The notes under the pieces are model-generated. The model saw nothing but the letters and a program-made list of their open reading frames with translations. It had not been told where the DNA came from and ran no database searches. A stretch of 64,000 nt of DNA from Treponema medium (GTDB lineage: Bacteria; Spirochaetota; Spirochaetia; Treponematales; Treponemataceae), in contig NZ_CP031393.1 of NCBI RefSeq assembly GCF_017161265.1, forward strand, positions 372,001-436,000, written 5' to 3'. Positions within the stretch are counted from its first letter, which is position 1, and every line of letters starts with the position of its first letter. The translations under genes were made by a program, and so were the position numbers. Of this stretch, positions 17,514-25,268 are shown piece after piece.

Positions 17514-17669
17514 GTCTAACATTCGCTTAACCTGCATTTGTGCCTTTGCCGTCGCGCATAGCGACGGCAAAGTTGGCGCGAAAGTTGCATAAAAAGGGGC
17601 TGCGTCAGCAGCGACCGCTTGAGCAACTTTCGTGACAAAACAAATGTCAGGTTGAAGCGGGTGTTAGAT
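17514..17669 (-). other. attC3, unusually long (between cassettes 3 and 4)
   Basis: Bounded by GTCTAAC and GTTAGAT, with the usual arms TTCGCTTAACCTGCATTTG and CAAATGTCAGGTTGAAGCGG. The 156-bp length is due to a central insert containing two further hairpins: CTTTGCCGTCGC/GCGACGGCAAAG, and CGAAAGTTGC paired with GCAACTTTCG. Confidence 0.88.
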
Positions 17670-17907
17670 TTTCTTTTCAAAACAAAAACGTAATTTCGCT
17701 CAAATTTTTTATGCATTATTTCTAAATGTATATTTAAAAATAGTCTGCATTCCTTTTGTTCAAACTATTTTTAAATTTTACACCTTTACTCTTAATTCCT
17801 TTATTTACTATCCATATAACTTCCCTTTTTTCGGGAGCTTCTTTATTTTACTTTATTTTTTAATTTGAATATAGCCTTAAGAATTAAACCCAAAATGTGT
17901 TGAGTTT

Positions 17908-18018
17908 TTACAAACCAAACGCATTTTCAACATCAGTTTTTGCTAAAACACTGACACCTTTTTCGGCTTTAATTGCTCGCCATGGTTCCCTTGATTTTAT
18001 TGCTTTGTTTTTGCTCAT
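17908..18018 (-). CDS. Small 36-residue protein (cassette 3)
   Basis: ATG 18018 with GAGGAATCC ribosome site; frame MSKNKAIKSREPWRAIKAEK then GVSVLAKTDVENAFGL and stop. Basic N-terminal half, hydrophobic C-terminal end. It is the last gene of cassette 3. Function unknown; the convincing ribosome site and position between a lipoprotein gene and attC3 support it. Confidence 0.5.
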   Translation of the reverse strand: MSKNKAIKSREPWRAIKAEKGVSVLAKTDVENAFGL

Positions 18019-18141
18019 AGGATTCCTCTGTATCTATTTAAATACAACACTAATTTTTAACTTACCACCACCTTATACCTGCATACATTACGGAACTTTT
18101 ATATGCAGGTTAATGTTTTGGTAAAAATTAAACAGGGATTA

Positions 18142-18750
18142 CTACCATTGAAGGGACATACCTGGCTTCATATTATCAATATTGTCTGAGGCTAAATATA
18201 AGGCTGTACCTTCATACTCATGCCCTGTATTACTATCAGGGTTGTTCGGTATTGTAGCTGTCCAGTATGAACCATTATACCATGAACTCGTAAATCCACT
18301 CAGCTTAACCTTAGCAAGATTTACAGTATATGCTTTTTGAAGTCCAGAAGATATAGAATCAAAAGTCTTCCAATCCAGTTTTTCGGGTGTAAGAGTACGC
18401 TGGGTACTTGAATCCTGCTTCCATGTACCAGTCAAGATGTGTTCTTTTATTGCTTCATCGCCATGAAGTTGCTTATAAAAGGTGTAGGAAAAAATATATG
18501 TTGATGACCCATCAGAATAATTAATTTTACTAAACGCCATACGAGCCTTATTGGTAATTGTATCAAAACGTTTCGTCGTTACCCCACCAACAGTCTGAGT
18601 ATTAATTTTTCGCTCAAAGTAGAATTCCGATTTTTGAGACACTATGTCTTTAGTTTTATGTTGGTTAACAGCGCTATTACATGCAACCAACACTACACTA
18701 ATAATTAATACTAGAACAACCATCATTGAAACGCTTCTTTTCTGTTTCAT
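18142..18750 (-). CDS. Lipoprotein of unknown function (cassette 3)
   Basis: 202 aa from ATG 18750, preceded by AAGGAAGG. Signal peptide with lipobox VVLVAC at residue ~25, so the mature protein should be lipid-anchored. The mature region is Ser/Thr/Tyr-rich (DGSSTYIFSYTFYKQLHGDE; ILTGTWKQDSSTQRTLTP; FTSSWYNGSYWTATIP) and looks like a small beta-barrel of the kind seen in treponemal surface lipoproteins. Not assigned to a named family. First gene after attC2. Confidence 0.7.
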   Translation of the reverse strand: MKQKRSVSMMVVLVLIISVVLVACNSAVNQHKTKDIVSQKSEFYFERKINTQTVGGVTTKRFDTITNKARMAFSKINYSDGSSTYIFSYTFYKQLHGDEAIKEHILTGTWKQDSSTQRTLTPEKLDWKTFDSISSGLQKAYTVNLAKVKLSGFTSSWYNGSYWTATIPNNPDSNTGHEYEGTALYLASDNIDNMKPGMSLQW

Positions 18751-18832
18751 TTCGACCTTCCTTTCGCAATGCTTTTTTTCATTGCAATTATTTTTTTCAG
18801 TCGAAAGAATGCTTTGATTGGTTCCACACCCG

Positions 18833-18848
18833 CCTGCCTTTAGGCAGG
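18833..18848 (-). repeat. Conserved hairpin in cassette leader (cassette 3)
   Basis: CCTGCCTTTAGGCAGG perfect 7-bp-arm hairpin, 4 nt from the attC2 core. Confidence 0.7.
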
Positions 18849-18851
18849 TCA

Positions 18852-18914
18852 ATCTAACATTCGCTTAACCTGCATTGCCGTAAAGGCAATGTCAGGTTGA
18901 AGCGGGTGTTAGGT
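18852..18914 (-). other. attC2 (between cassettes 2 and 3)
   Basis: Bounded by ATCTAAC and GTTAGGT, arms TTCGCTTAACCTGCATTGCC and GGCAATGTCAGGTTGAAGCG. The tightest palindrome in the array. Confidence 0.92.
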
Positions 18915-18919
18915 TATAT

Positions 18920-19624
18920 TTACAATTTATCAAAGTTAAATTCACTAAGACTTATTGTTTTTTTCCATTCAATCCATTTGTTTACTGAATTTACAACTGC
19001 TTCACAATATTTATCTGATGGTAGCGTTATAGGGCGGTAAGTTGGATAGCATGGATGATAAGCATTTATGAATACAACATTACTAAAACAATACATATTG
19101 TTCTTTTTGGTATATGGTATTGGTTCTATTTTTATCGCTTCTCTGAAATTTAGTTGTTTACTTAAAAGATTTAGTGTATTCCCACATATAATAATATCAG
19201 GTCTAATATTTTTTATTTGCTCCTGCACAATTAATCGAGTTGCTTCATTCTCAGGACATAGATAATTCTTTCTAAAAGTCTTCATTTTTGTAGAAGATTT
19301 GCCAAAAGTTTTATTTAAATTAATAATTGCGGTCTGTCTTAGATAATCTGTTTGTTCTGACTTAGAACTCTGTTTTCCATCTAAAATAAGTGAATTAATT
19401 TTAGCAATATTTTTCCATGTTTTCCATTTCCCTTTATCTAATTCAGTCGCATTTTTAAAATGCGCTATGGAGAATTTACCATTCGTTTCTTTTAATATCC
19501 AAAGTATTTTATACTTTGCCTTTTGGAATAACTTTAAATCAATAATTCCATCTTCATATTTAGAATTAATTTGATGAATCTCATCGATACAGTTAATTCG
19601 TTTTCTTTCTTCTTCATAATCCAC
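18920..19624 (-). CDS. Uracil-DNA-glycosylase-fold-like protein (cassette 2)
   Basis: 234 aa starting at GTG 19624 with GAGGAG upstream. YKILWILKETNG near residue 40, RPDIIICGNTLNLLS near 140 and a C-terminal FINAYHPCYPTYRP resemble the strands and active-site loops of the uracil-DNA-glycosylase superfamily, in which the HP motif follows the last strand. The full catalytic signature is not present, so activity on DNA is not established. Alone with the 62-aa gene in cassette 2, its stop lies 5 nt from attC2. Confidence 0.5.
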   Translation of the reverse strand: MDYEEERKRINCIDEIHQINSKYEDGIIDLKLFQKAKYKILWILKETNGKFSIAHFKNATELDKGKWKTWKNIAKINSLILDGKQSSKSEQTDYLRQTAIINLNKTFGKSSTKMKTFRKNYLCPENEATRLIVQEQIKNIRPDIIICGNTLNLLSKQLNFREAIKIEPIPYTKKNNMYCFSNVVFINAYHPCYPTYRPITLPSDKYCEAVVNSVNKWIEWKKTISLSEFNFDKL

Positions 19625-19730
19625 TTTATTTCACTCCTCTACTGAAATAGACTTATGATTAACAGTATAGTTTTTTATAGTATCAGAATAACATCTGATT
19701 TACATATATCCTTCTCTCTTGGATTTCCAA

Positions 19731-19764
19731 TGAGTGAAGTTTTAAAAATAAAACTCCACTCATT
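19731..19764 (-). terminator. Hairpin after the 62-residue gene of cassette 2
   Basis: AATGAGTG..AGTTTTA and TAAAACT..CACTCATT form a 16-bp stem with one mismatch, just after the stop of the 62-aa gene. There is no strong T run, so termination is likely but not certain. Confidence 0.55.
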
Positions 19765-19770
19765 ATTGAG

Positions 19771-19959
19771 TTAAATTTCAACACATTTAAGCATTGATAG
19801 ATTGATTTTGTTTGTAGGAACTCCCGTTTCTTCAGCAAGACCTTCTTTTATACAAGCATCAATATGCTTTGAAGAATCTTTAGTTACTTTAAATCTTGTC
19901 CCTTTGAGAATTCCATCGTAAGAATTTGTAACCTCATAACAAACAATTTCTTTTGCCAT
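19771..19959 (-). CDS. Small protein, 62 residues (cassette 2)
   Basis: AGGAGG site 7 nt before ATG 19959. The protein (EIVCYEVTNSYDGILKGTRF, KHIDACIKEGLAEETGV) is compact and soluble with a likely small beta-alpha fold. I do not recognise a family. First gene of cassette 2, behind the conserved leader shared with cassette 6. Confidence 0.65.
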   Translation of the reverse strand: MAKEIVCYEVTNSYDGILKGTRFKVTKDSSKHIDACIKEGLAEETGVPTNKINLSMLKCVEI

Positions 19960-19981
19960 ACTTGGCCTCCTATAAAGTTAT

Positions 19982-20041
19982 TTTAGATCGAAATAAATGT
20001 TATAGGCTGATTTCGCACCTGCCTGCCTTTAGGCAGGTCAA
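19982..20041 (-). repeat. Conserved cassette leader, copy in cassette 2
   Basis: Nearly identical to 15031-15090, including the perfect hairpin CCTGCCTTTAGGCAGG (20022-20037). A TATAAC box (19999-20004) is a possible -10. Confidence 0.7.
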
Positions 20042-20106
20042 CCTAACTACCGCTTAACCTGCATTTGCGGCTCGTCCGCAATGTCAGGTTGAAGCGGGTG
20101 TTAGAC
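20041..20106 (-). other. attC1 (between cassettes 1 and 2)
   Basis: Bounded by ACCTAAC and GTTAGAC, arms CCGCTTAACCTGCATTTGCG and CGCAATGTCAGGTTGAAGCG. Confidence 0.92.
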
Positions 20107-20109
20107 AAA

Positions 20110-20340
20110 TTATCCTCTCAAATGTGTCAATTTTTCATTGATCACAATGATTAATTCTTCCGTAGATAGTTCCATATTCGGTGCGACATAATTTAACTCA
20201 ATATTATTTTGTTTAGCAAATACTGACAAATCAACAGGTGTTTGAAATGTATCAGCAATAAATTTTTTTGCATGATCATTATCATCATAATAATCACGCA
20301 GAGCACCAATAATTGATTCAAAGGATATAACTTTATTAGT
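20110..20340 (-). CDS. Small protein, 76 residues (cassette 1)
   Basis: Start at ATG 20340 with GGAGG 7 nt upstream; the frame overlaps the end of the preceding membrane-protein gene by 5 nt, so the two are coupled. The sequence (SFESIIGALRDYYDDNDHAK, KKFIADTFQTPVDLSVFAKQ) is acidic and helical with no recognised motif. The stop lies 4 nt before attC1. A possible partner of the membrane protein, by coupling only. Confidence 0.65.
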   Translation of the reverse strand, partial: TNKVISFESIIGALRDYYDDNDHAKKFIADTFQTPVDLSVFAKQNNIELNYVAPNMELSTEELIIVINEKLTHLRG

Positions 20341-21052
20341 CATTTTTTTCCTCCTCGGGCTTTTTTGCAAATTGAATACCATATAGGATTGCTATTGATA
20401 AACTTACACTTGCAGTAATAATATTAATCCCATACCAGATAGTTAAAAAAACAGAAGTTAATTGAAGGTTACATATTATCAAAATATAGGATATAATATT
20501 TATACAAATACTGAAAATACTTATAATTAAACCTTTTGTGTAGTTGAGTTGGTTTTTTTCCACAATCCTATTTATTTCTAAAATTGAAACAGATATTTTA
20601 TCACAAATTATTTTTGCAATATATCTTGGTGGTTCAATTTCTGAAATATAGACTGATTCATTATCATCTTTAGTTTTGAGTATTTTACACTCTAATGTTT
20701 CAATAATTTCTTTATATAAATGTAAAGGTAAAGGTAAATCATTTTTTATAGTCTTTGAAATAATAACTTTAAACAAAAATATAGCAGATATTATACCTAT
20801 CCCAATTGTAACCAAAATACTTGGAAGCAATATTGCAGACCAATTGACATCATCAAGAATGGGCTTACTATTTTTTTGAATATTAACAATTTGCAAAGCA
20901 ACTGTTATAGAAAAACTAATGATAGCAAGCAAAATACTTGCATTCTGTTGCATTTGTGAAATACGCTGCCATTGAGTTTGGTATTTATTGAATCCAAAAT
21001 CAGCAACTGAAGCCTGTACATTTGTATAAACTTTTTCTTTTGCTATTTCCAT
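20336..21052 (-). CDS. Four-helix membrane protein (cassette 1)
   Basis: 238 aa from ATG 21052 (AGAGGA upstream; longer starts run into the attI/attC core). Hydrophobic segments at ~38-58 (ASILLAIISFSITVALQIV), ~75-98 (AILLPSILVTIGIGIISAIF), ~175-198 and ~203-225, with a ~75-residue cytoplasmic loop between the pairs. The two-pair topology resembles SLATT-like defence effectors, but similarity is too weak to assign. First cassette next to the integrase remnant, coupled to the 76-aa gene. Confidence 0.65.
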   Translation of the reverse strand: MEIAKEKVYTNVQASVADFGFNKYQTQWQRISQMQQNASILLAIISFSITVALQIVNIQKNSKPILDDVNWSAILLPSILVTIGIGIISAIFLFKVIISKTIKNDLPLPLHLYKEIIETLECKILKTKDDNESVYISEIEPPRYIAKIICDKISVSILEINRIVEKNQLNYTKGLIISIFSICINIISYILIICNLQLTSVFLTIWYGINIITASVSLSIAILYGIQFAKKPEEEKND

Positions 21053-21084
21053 GGTTCCATCCTCTTTCTGCGCCGAAGACGTCC

Positions 21085-21249
21085 ATCTAACATTGTTTCG
21101 ACCTTTCCTCATAATATCACAAAAAGCCCTCGCTTGCAATCTAAACTATCGCGGACTAAACCAATAACATCTTTCTACCATAACACCCGCCATAACACAT
21201 CATCAACAGGTAGATTAGGCCTATCTTCACTAAATGGGATAAAGGCGAA
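21085..21249. other. Putative attI region between integrase remnant and first cassette
   Basis: ATCTAAC (21085-21091) is the core that begins cassette 1; the ~160 bp up to the integrase stop should hold the primary recombination site. No palindromic partner typical of attC is seen, which fits attI. Confidence 0.5.
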
Positions 21250-21540
21250 TCACATTCGGTCGATAGGGCTTTGAACGCCGAGACCGCCGCGGTTGAGGAC
21301 GTGGGTGTAAACCATAGTGGTTAAACCATCGCTATGACCAAGAAGTTCTTGGATGGTGCAGATAACGTAACCGGATTCCAGCAGGTGCGTTGCAAATGAG
21401 TGGCGGAACGTGTGGCAGCCGATTTGCTTTGGAATATCCGACCGTAAAACAGCTTCGTGCAGGGTGCGCTGAATAACCGAAGGATCAATATGATGCACCC
21501 TGTTCGCCTGTGTCTTTATTCGTGGGTCTGATATGTTGAT
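21250..21540 (-). pseudogene. Integron integrase IntI, C-terminal remnant
   Basis: The frame from 21540 reads [20 protein letters not shown], then [39 protein letters not shown] and [10 protein letters not shown]. This is the end of an integron-type tyrosine recombinase, with the HTFRH, GHSD and catalytic VYTH motifs. Integron integrases are ~320 aa; about 220 residues, including the first catalytic Arg and the core-binding domain, are absent. An in-frame stop (21541-21543) and the symporter stop (21546) lie immediately upstream, so the 5' part was deleted. It lies on the same strand as the cassettes, the arrangement reported for T. denticola rather than the usual divergent one. Confidence 0.93.
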
Positions 21541-21545
21541 CTACC

Positions 21546-22895
21546 CTAAAATCCCTCGCCGCGCACCAATGCGACAACACACAAAAACAGTGCGAAGAGC
21601 GTATACACGTATTTACCGAGGTAATACCATCCGTTGCCGTAGCGCTTTTTTGCTCCGGTATTGATTTCGTCCAACAGCTCATCTTTTTTCATCACCCAGA
21701 ACCACGAAACAGCGCCGAGCACTGCCCCAATCGGTATAATATATGTGGAGACCAAATCCATCCATGCGCCCCAGCCGCCGAGAATTGCGCCCTTGGTTTC
21801 TGCGATAGGTTCCATAAATACACCGATGCCGAAGGTGATGACGCCGAGAACGATAATCACTGCGGTACGTTTTAAACCTTTAAACGTGTGCATCAACGAT
21901 TCGGCGACAACTTCAAGCATATTCTGCAAGGATGAAATTCCTCCGAACACGACGACAAGGTATAGGATGATACCGAATATTCTGCCGCCGGGCATTTTTT
22001 GAAGGATGGAAGGGAGGACAACGAACAGCAAACCGGGACCGCCTGCGGGATCCATCCGATAAGCAAAGCACGCAGGGATCATCACAAGGGCGGCAACAAC
22101 CGCCGCGATGGTGTCGAACAGTGCGGTATTTTTTGCTCCCGCTACGCAGTCATGATCTTTACTTAAATAAGCGCCGTAGACAATCATCCCCGATCCGGTA
22201 ATGGATAGCGAGAAAAAGGCCTGCCCCATCGCAGTTATCCACACAGACGGATTTTTTAAATGGCGCCAATCGGGGATAAATAGGAACTTATATCCTTCAA
22301 AAGCGCCGGGCAAAAATGCCATACGAACCGCCAATGCTGCAAACAATATGAAAAAGAGCGGCATCATTATTTTATTTGTTTTTTCTATCGTATGTGCACC
22401 GAGCACAATGGTCAGCAGCGTTACAATAATAATAACCGCGTGATAGGGTACAACGCTGAACTGCTTAAAGGCAAAGGATTCAAACCACTGTCCGGGTTCT
22501 ACCGTCATAATACTGCCCAATACGGACTGCGTAAAAGCCTTGAGTACATACGCGATGATAACGGCATACCCGATAGCGATTGTAATTGAACCCGCCAAGG
22601 GCAACCACCCGAGTATCTTACCGATGCCCTCAAGGTCTTTGCGGCCGTGCTTCCACGCATAGGCATAGGAACCGAGCGTCCCCGTACCGCTGCGGCGGCC
22701 GATTGCGTATTCTGCGGAAAGTCCGACATATCCGAAAAGGATAACAAATAAGATATAGATGAGCAAAAAGGCGCCGCCGCCGTTGCTTCCGAGCTTGTAG
22801 GGGAAGCCCCACACATTCGCCATACCGACAGCTGAGCCGACGCAGGCGAGAATAAACCCTATGTTGCTGACAAACCTGTTATGTTTTCTTTCCAT
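21546..22895 (-). CDS. Sodium:neurotransmitter symporter (NSS/SNF family)
   Basis: 449 aa with about 11-12 hydrophobic helices, the usual bacterial NSS size. Helix 1 carries the family signature SNIGFILACVGSAVGMANVW with the unwound sodium- and substrate-binding GSAVGMAN. Other typical parts are GGGAFLLIYILFV, SLSITGSGMIVYGAYL and ALFDTIAAVVAAL. It imports an amino acid with sodium across the inner membrane; the substrate cannot be told. The start overlaps the TPR gene by 17 nt, and the 3' end abuts the integrase remnant. Confidence 0.94.
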   Translation of the reverse strand: MERKHNRFVSNIGFILACVGSAVGMANVWGFPYKLGSNGGGAFLLIYILFVILFGYVGLSAEYAIGRRSGTGTLGSYAYAWKHGRKDLEGIGKILGWLPLAGSITIAIGYAVIIAYVLKAFTQSVLGSIMTVEPGQWFESFAFKQFSVVPYHAVIIIVTLLTIVLGAHTIEKTNKIMMPLFFILFAALAVRMAFLPGAFEGYKFLFIPDWRHLKNPSVWITAMGQAFFSLSITGSGMIVYGAYLSKDHDCVAGAKNTALFDTIAAVVAALVMIPACFAYRMDPAGGPGLLFVVLPSILQKMPGGRIFGIILYLVVVFGGISSLQNMLEVVAESLMHTFKGLKRTAVIIVLGVITFGIGVFMEPIAETKGAILGGWGAWMDLVSTYIIPIGAVLGAVSWFWVMKKDELLDEINTGAKKRYGNGWYYLGKYVYTLFALFLCVVALVRGEGF

Positions 22896-23832
22896 CTTTT
22901 ACCTTTACATCCGAAGCTTCGGTTCCTGCCTCCGGTTTTGCAGGCGTTGACGACGGCTTTTTAGAATCAGCCGACGGCTTCGTTTGCGAAACCTTATCTT
23001 TTTCTGTACCGGCTACCTTGTCTGCCGTTTTCTCTGCATCCGGTTTTGTTTTAGAATCGGACGCGCCCTTTTCCGGTCGGTTTTCGGTACCGCCCTTATC
23101 CCGCTCCTCTTGCGTTTTACCGTCTTTATCCTGATCTTCTTTTTCCTGTTTTTCCGGCTCTTCCTGCGCTTTCTTGATTTTTTCTTCGAGTTCGGCGAAG
23201 GCTTTGTTTTCGGTGCTTTCGGTAAATCGAGTTTTCATCTCTTCAATAAAAGAAAGCGCTTGGTCATATCGTTTGGAAAGAATCAGTATTCGAGCATAAT
23301 TGAGCGCCGCTTCGGGATTTTCCGAATCCTCATCGTACAGTTTTTTATACATTTCACAGGCGCGCGCTTCATCGCCGGTTGCCGCAAGACTGTAGGAGTA
23401 GGCTTTTGCAATCAGCACATTGCCGGGCGCATCTTTATATTGCCGCTCAAGGATGTTCTTTGCCTTTCCCCAATCGCCCTGCAGCCCGTACACTCGCGCC
23501 AAATTATACTCCGCCGCATTTTTATGCGCAGGATCCTTTGCAGCCTTTAGATAAAACTCCGCCGCTTTGTCGTACTTAGATACTTCGGTGTATGCTTGGG
23601 CAATCTCAAAATAAGCTTTCGCTGTTTCGGAATCGACAGTACCCTTTGCAAACAAACCGGCAGCAGTTATAAAAAAAAGGAGGAAAAACAATATGCTGTT
23701 CTTCGGTATCTGAGCGGCAATATTGCGGACACCCTCGGCGGAATTAATAGCTTTAATCCGTTGAACTGCCGCTCCCGCCGTCGATTGAGCCGCGCTCTCA
23801 TTGATACGTTTATTTATTTTGAAGCACCACAT
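22879..23832 (-). CDS. Exported TPR protein with a charged C-terminal tail
   Basis: About 317 aa from ATG 23832 (a TTG two codons earlier is also possible). A single hydrophobic segment at ~45-63 ([19 protein letters not shown]) looks like a signal or anchor; three or four TPR units follow (~75-200: [58 protein letters not shown]). The last ~110 residues are Lys/Glu/Asp/Pro low complexity. The start overlaps upp by 23 nt and the stop overlaps the symporter. Likely a periplasmic scaffold; no specific partner can be named. Confidence 0.8.
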   Translation of the reverse strand: MWCFKINKRINESAAQSTAGAAVQRIKAINSAEGVRNIAAQIPKNSILFFLLFFITAAGLFAKGTVDSETAKAYFEIAQAYTEVSKYDKAAEFYLKAAKDPAHKNAAEYNLARVYGLQGDWGKAKNILERQYKDAPGNVLIAKAYSYSLAATGDEARACEMYKKLYDEDSENPEAALNYARILILSKRYDQALSFIEEMKTRFTESTENKAFAELEEKIKKAQEEPEKQEKEDQDKDGKTQEERDKGGTENRPEKGASDSKTKPDAEKTADKVAGTEKDKVSQTKPSADSKKPSSTPAKPEAGTEASDVKVKDGKKT

Positions 23833-24877
23833 TCTCAATCGCTCTCAACTGATGACGATACAAACCTGCAATAGTCGCGCCGTAATCCGCAATAAGCTGA
23901 ATCATATTCCGCGGATGTTCAGCTTCATCAACCCCGTTGATCCTATCGCCCGCGTCTCCCAACCCGGGAAGGATATACGCGGCGGAGTTCAGTGCAGGAT
24001 CCATCCACAGTGTATACACCGTACAGCTCTTTAAAGCGCGGGCGGCACATAAAGCTCCCTTGAGCGACGAGATAACATGGAAGCAGCTGATCGATTTCGG
24101 TTTCACTCCCTGCCGTTCAAGGTATTTGACAACGGTGATCAAACTGCCGCCGGTTGCATTCATCGGATCTGCAAAGATCAGGTCTTTCCCGTTCAAGTCT
24201 TCTAAATTGAAATACGACATATCCAGATTGAGGACATACTGCATATCATCGACTTTTTTTGTATCATCCCGTTTAATCTTAAACAGTGCAAACGGGGTTA
24301 CATAGCCGTGTGAAGAATATTCTTCAATCTCCTTGGACATAATCATCGACGGAAGGAGTGCGCCGCGCAGCATAACACACATGACGGTGTTTTCTATTTT
24401 ATGATCGATGTCGCAGATTTTATGTACGGCATAGTTCTGTACGGGAACGGTAACCGGCGTTTTAGAAATAAGGTAATTTTTGCTATCCTCGTGGCTTCCG
24501 CTATACGCAAGTTTGAACAGCATTTCATAGGCACGCTGCGTATAATAGACAAATTCATTATGACCGGTTTCGCTGCTGCGCAGTTTTGCCATAACACGGG
24601 AGGCTTCCGCATGGCTTGCAAAATCGGTATTAAATGAATAGACCTTGAGCTGAGGTACTTCTTTGCAGATTTCCTGCAAAATCTTTCCCATTTTATCATA
24701 TAATGCGATAATCTCAGTTTCAGCCGTATCTTTTTCTTTTATATCCGCGGCAGCATCGAGCCGTGTAAATTGTTGCATTGTCTGATTATACAGTTCATCT
24801 AATTTTTTGAGATATGCATTATCCTTCGACGTCAAATAGCCTTGAAGCGATTCCGCTTCCATAATAACTTGTTTCAT
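23810..24877 (-). CDS. upp: Uracil phosphoribosyltransferase-like protein with N-terminal extension
   Basis: 355 aa against ~210 for standard UPRT. The C-terminal ~215 residues carry the enzyme: the [16 protein letters not shown] loop, the PRPP-binding [20 protein letters not shown] and the uracil-binding [20 protein letters not shown]. It would make UMP from uracil and PRPP. The first ~140 residues, mostly helical ([39 protein letters not shown]), are not part of the family and are of unknown role. Ribosome site GAGGAG precedes ATG. Confidence 0.85.
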   Translation of the reverse strand: MKQVIMEAESLQGYLTSKDNAYLKKLDELYNQTMQQFTRLDAAADIKEKDTAETEIIALYDKMGKILQEICKEVPQLKVYSFNTDFASHAEASRVMAKLRSSETGHNEFVYYTQRAYEMLFKLAYSGSHEDSKNYLISKTPVTVPVQNYAVHKICDIDHKIENTVMCVMLRGALLPSMIMSKEIEEYSSHGYVTPFALFKIKRDDTKKVDDMQYVLNLDMSYFNLEDLNGKDLIFADPMNATGGSLITVVKYLERQGVKPKSISCFHVISSLKGALCAARALKSCTVYTLWMDPALNSAAYILPGLGDAGDRINGVDEAEHPRNMIQLIADYGATIAGLYRHQLRAIENVVLQNK

Positions 24878-24936
24878 ATCAAACTCCTCTATTAAATTAA
24901 ATACATAAACGCGGTCGGCTTTTTAAAGCATCCGAG

Positions 24937-24967
24937 AACCTCTAAAAACTTCAGTTTTTTAGAGGTT
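24937..24967. terminator. Hairpin repeat family H, copy 1
   Basis: AACCTCTAAAAAC/GTTTTTTAGAGGTT stem upstream of upp, same type as 39304-39333. It can terminate in either direction. Confidence 0.65.
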
Positions 24968-25052
24968 TTCCTTAAGCTTTTTGCGATGTATTTTTATAAA
25001 TTATTACAGTATAACAATTTATAAAAATACTCGTTATCAGCTTTGCTGATGA

Positions 25053-25092
25053 GGCATCTTCTAAAAATCTAACCGAGTTTTTAGAGATGCCC
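25053..25092. terminator. Hairpin repeat family H, copy 2
   Basis: GGCATCTTCTAAAAA and TTTTTAGAGATGCC arms. Same core as 27003, 52353 and 62562. Confidence 0.6.
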
Positions 25093-25103
25093 ATCCGTGT
25101 TCA

Positions 25104-25133
25104 CAAAAAAAAACGCCCTTAAAAAAGAGCGTT
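25104..25133 (-). terminator. Terminator of lysS
   Basis: Minus strand: AACGCTCTT/AAGGGCGTT hairpin followed by a run of T. It lies about 135 nt after the lysS stop; a small frame between has no support. Confidence 0.85.
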
Positions 25134-25268
25134 AAAAAACTTCACTAAAATGAAACAATGGCTGCAAAGGAAAAGGCAACAACAACGGAATACCTTCCCC
25201 ATTTTTTCGAGTACAGAATTTACATTCAATGCCGAAGTGCAACCATGTTTTGTCATTTGCACAATATT

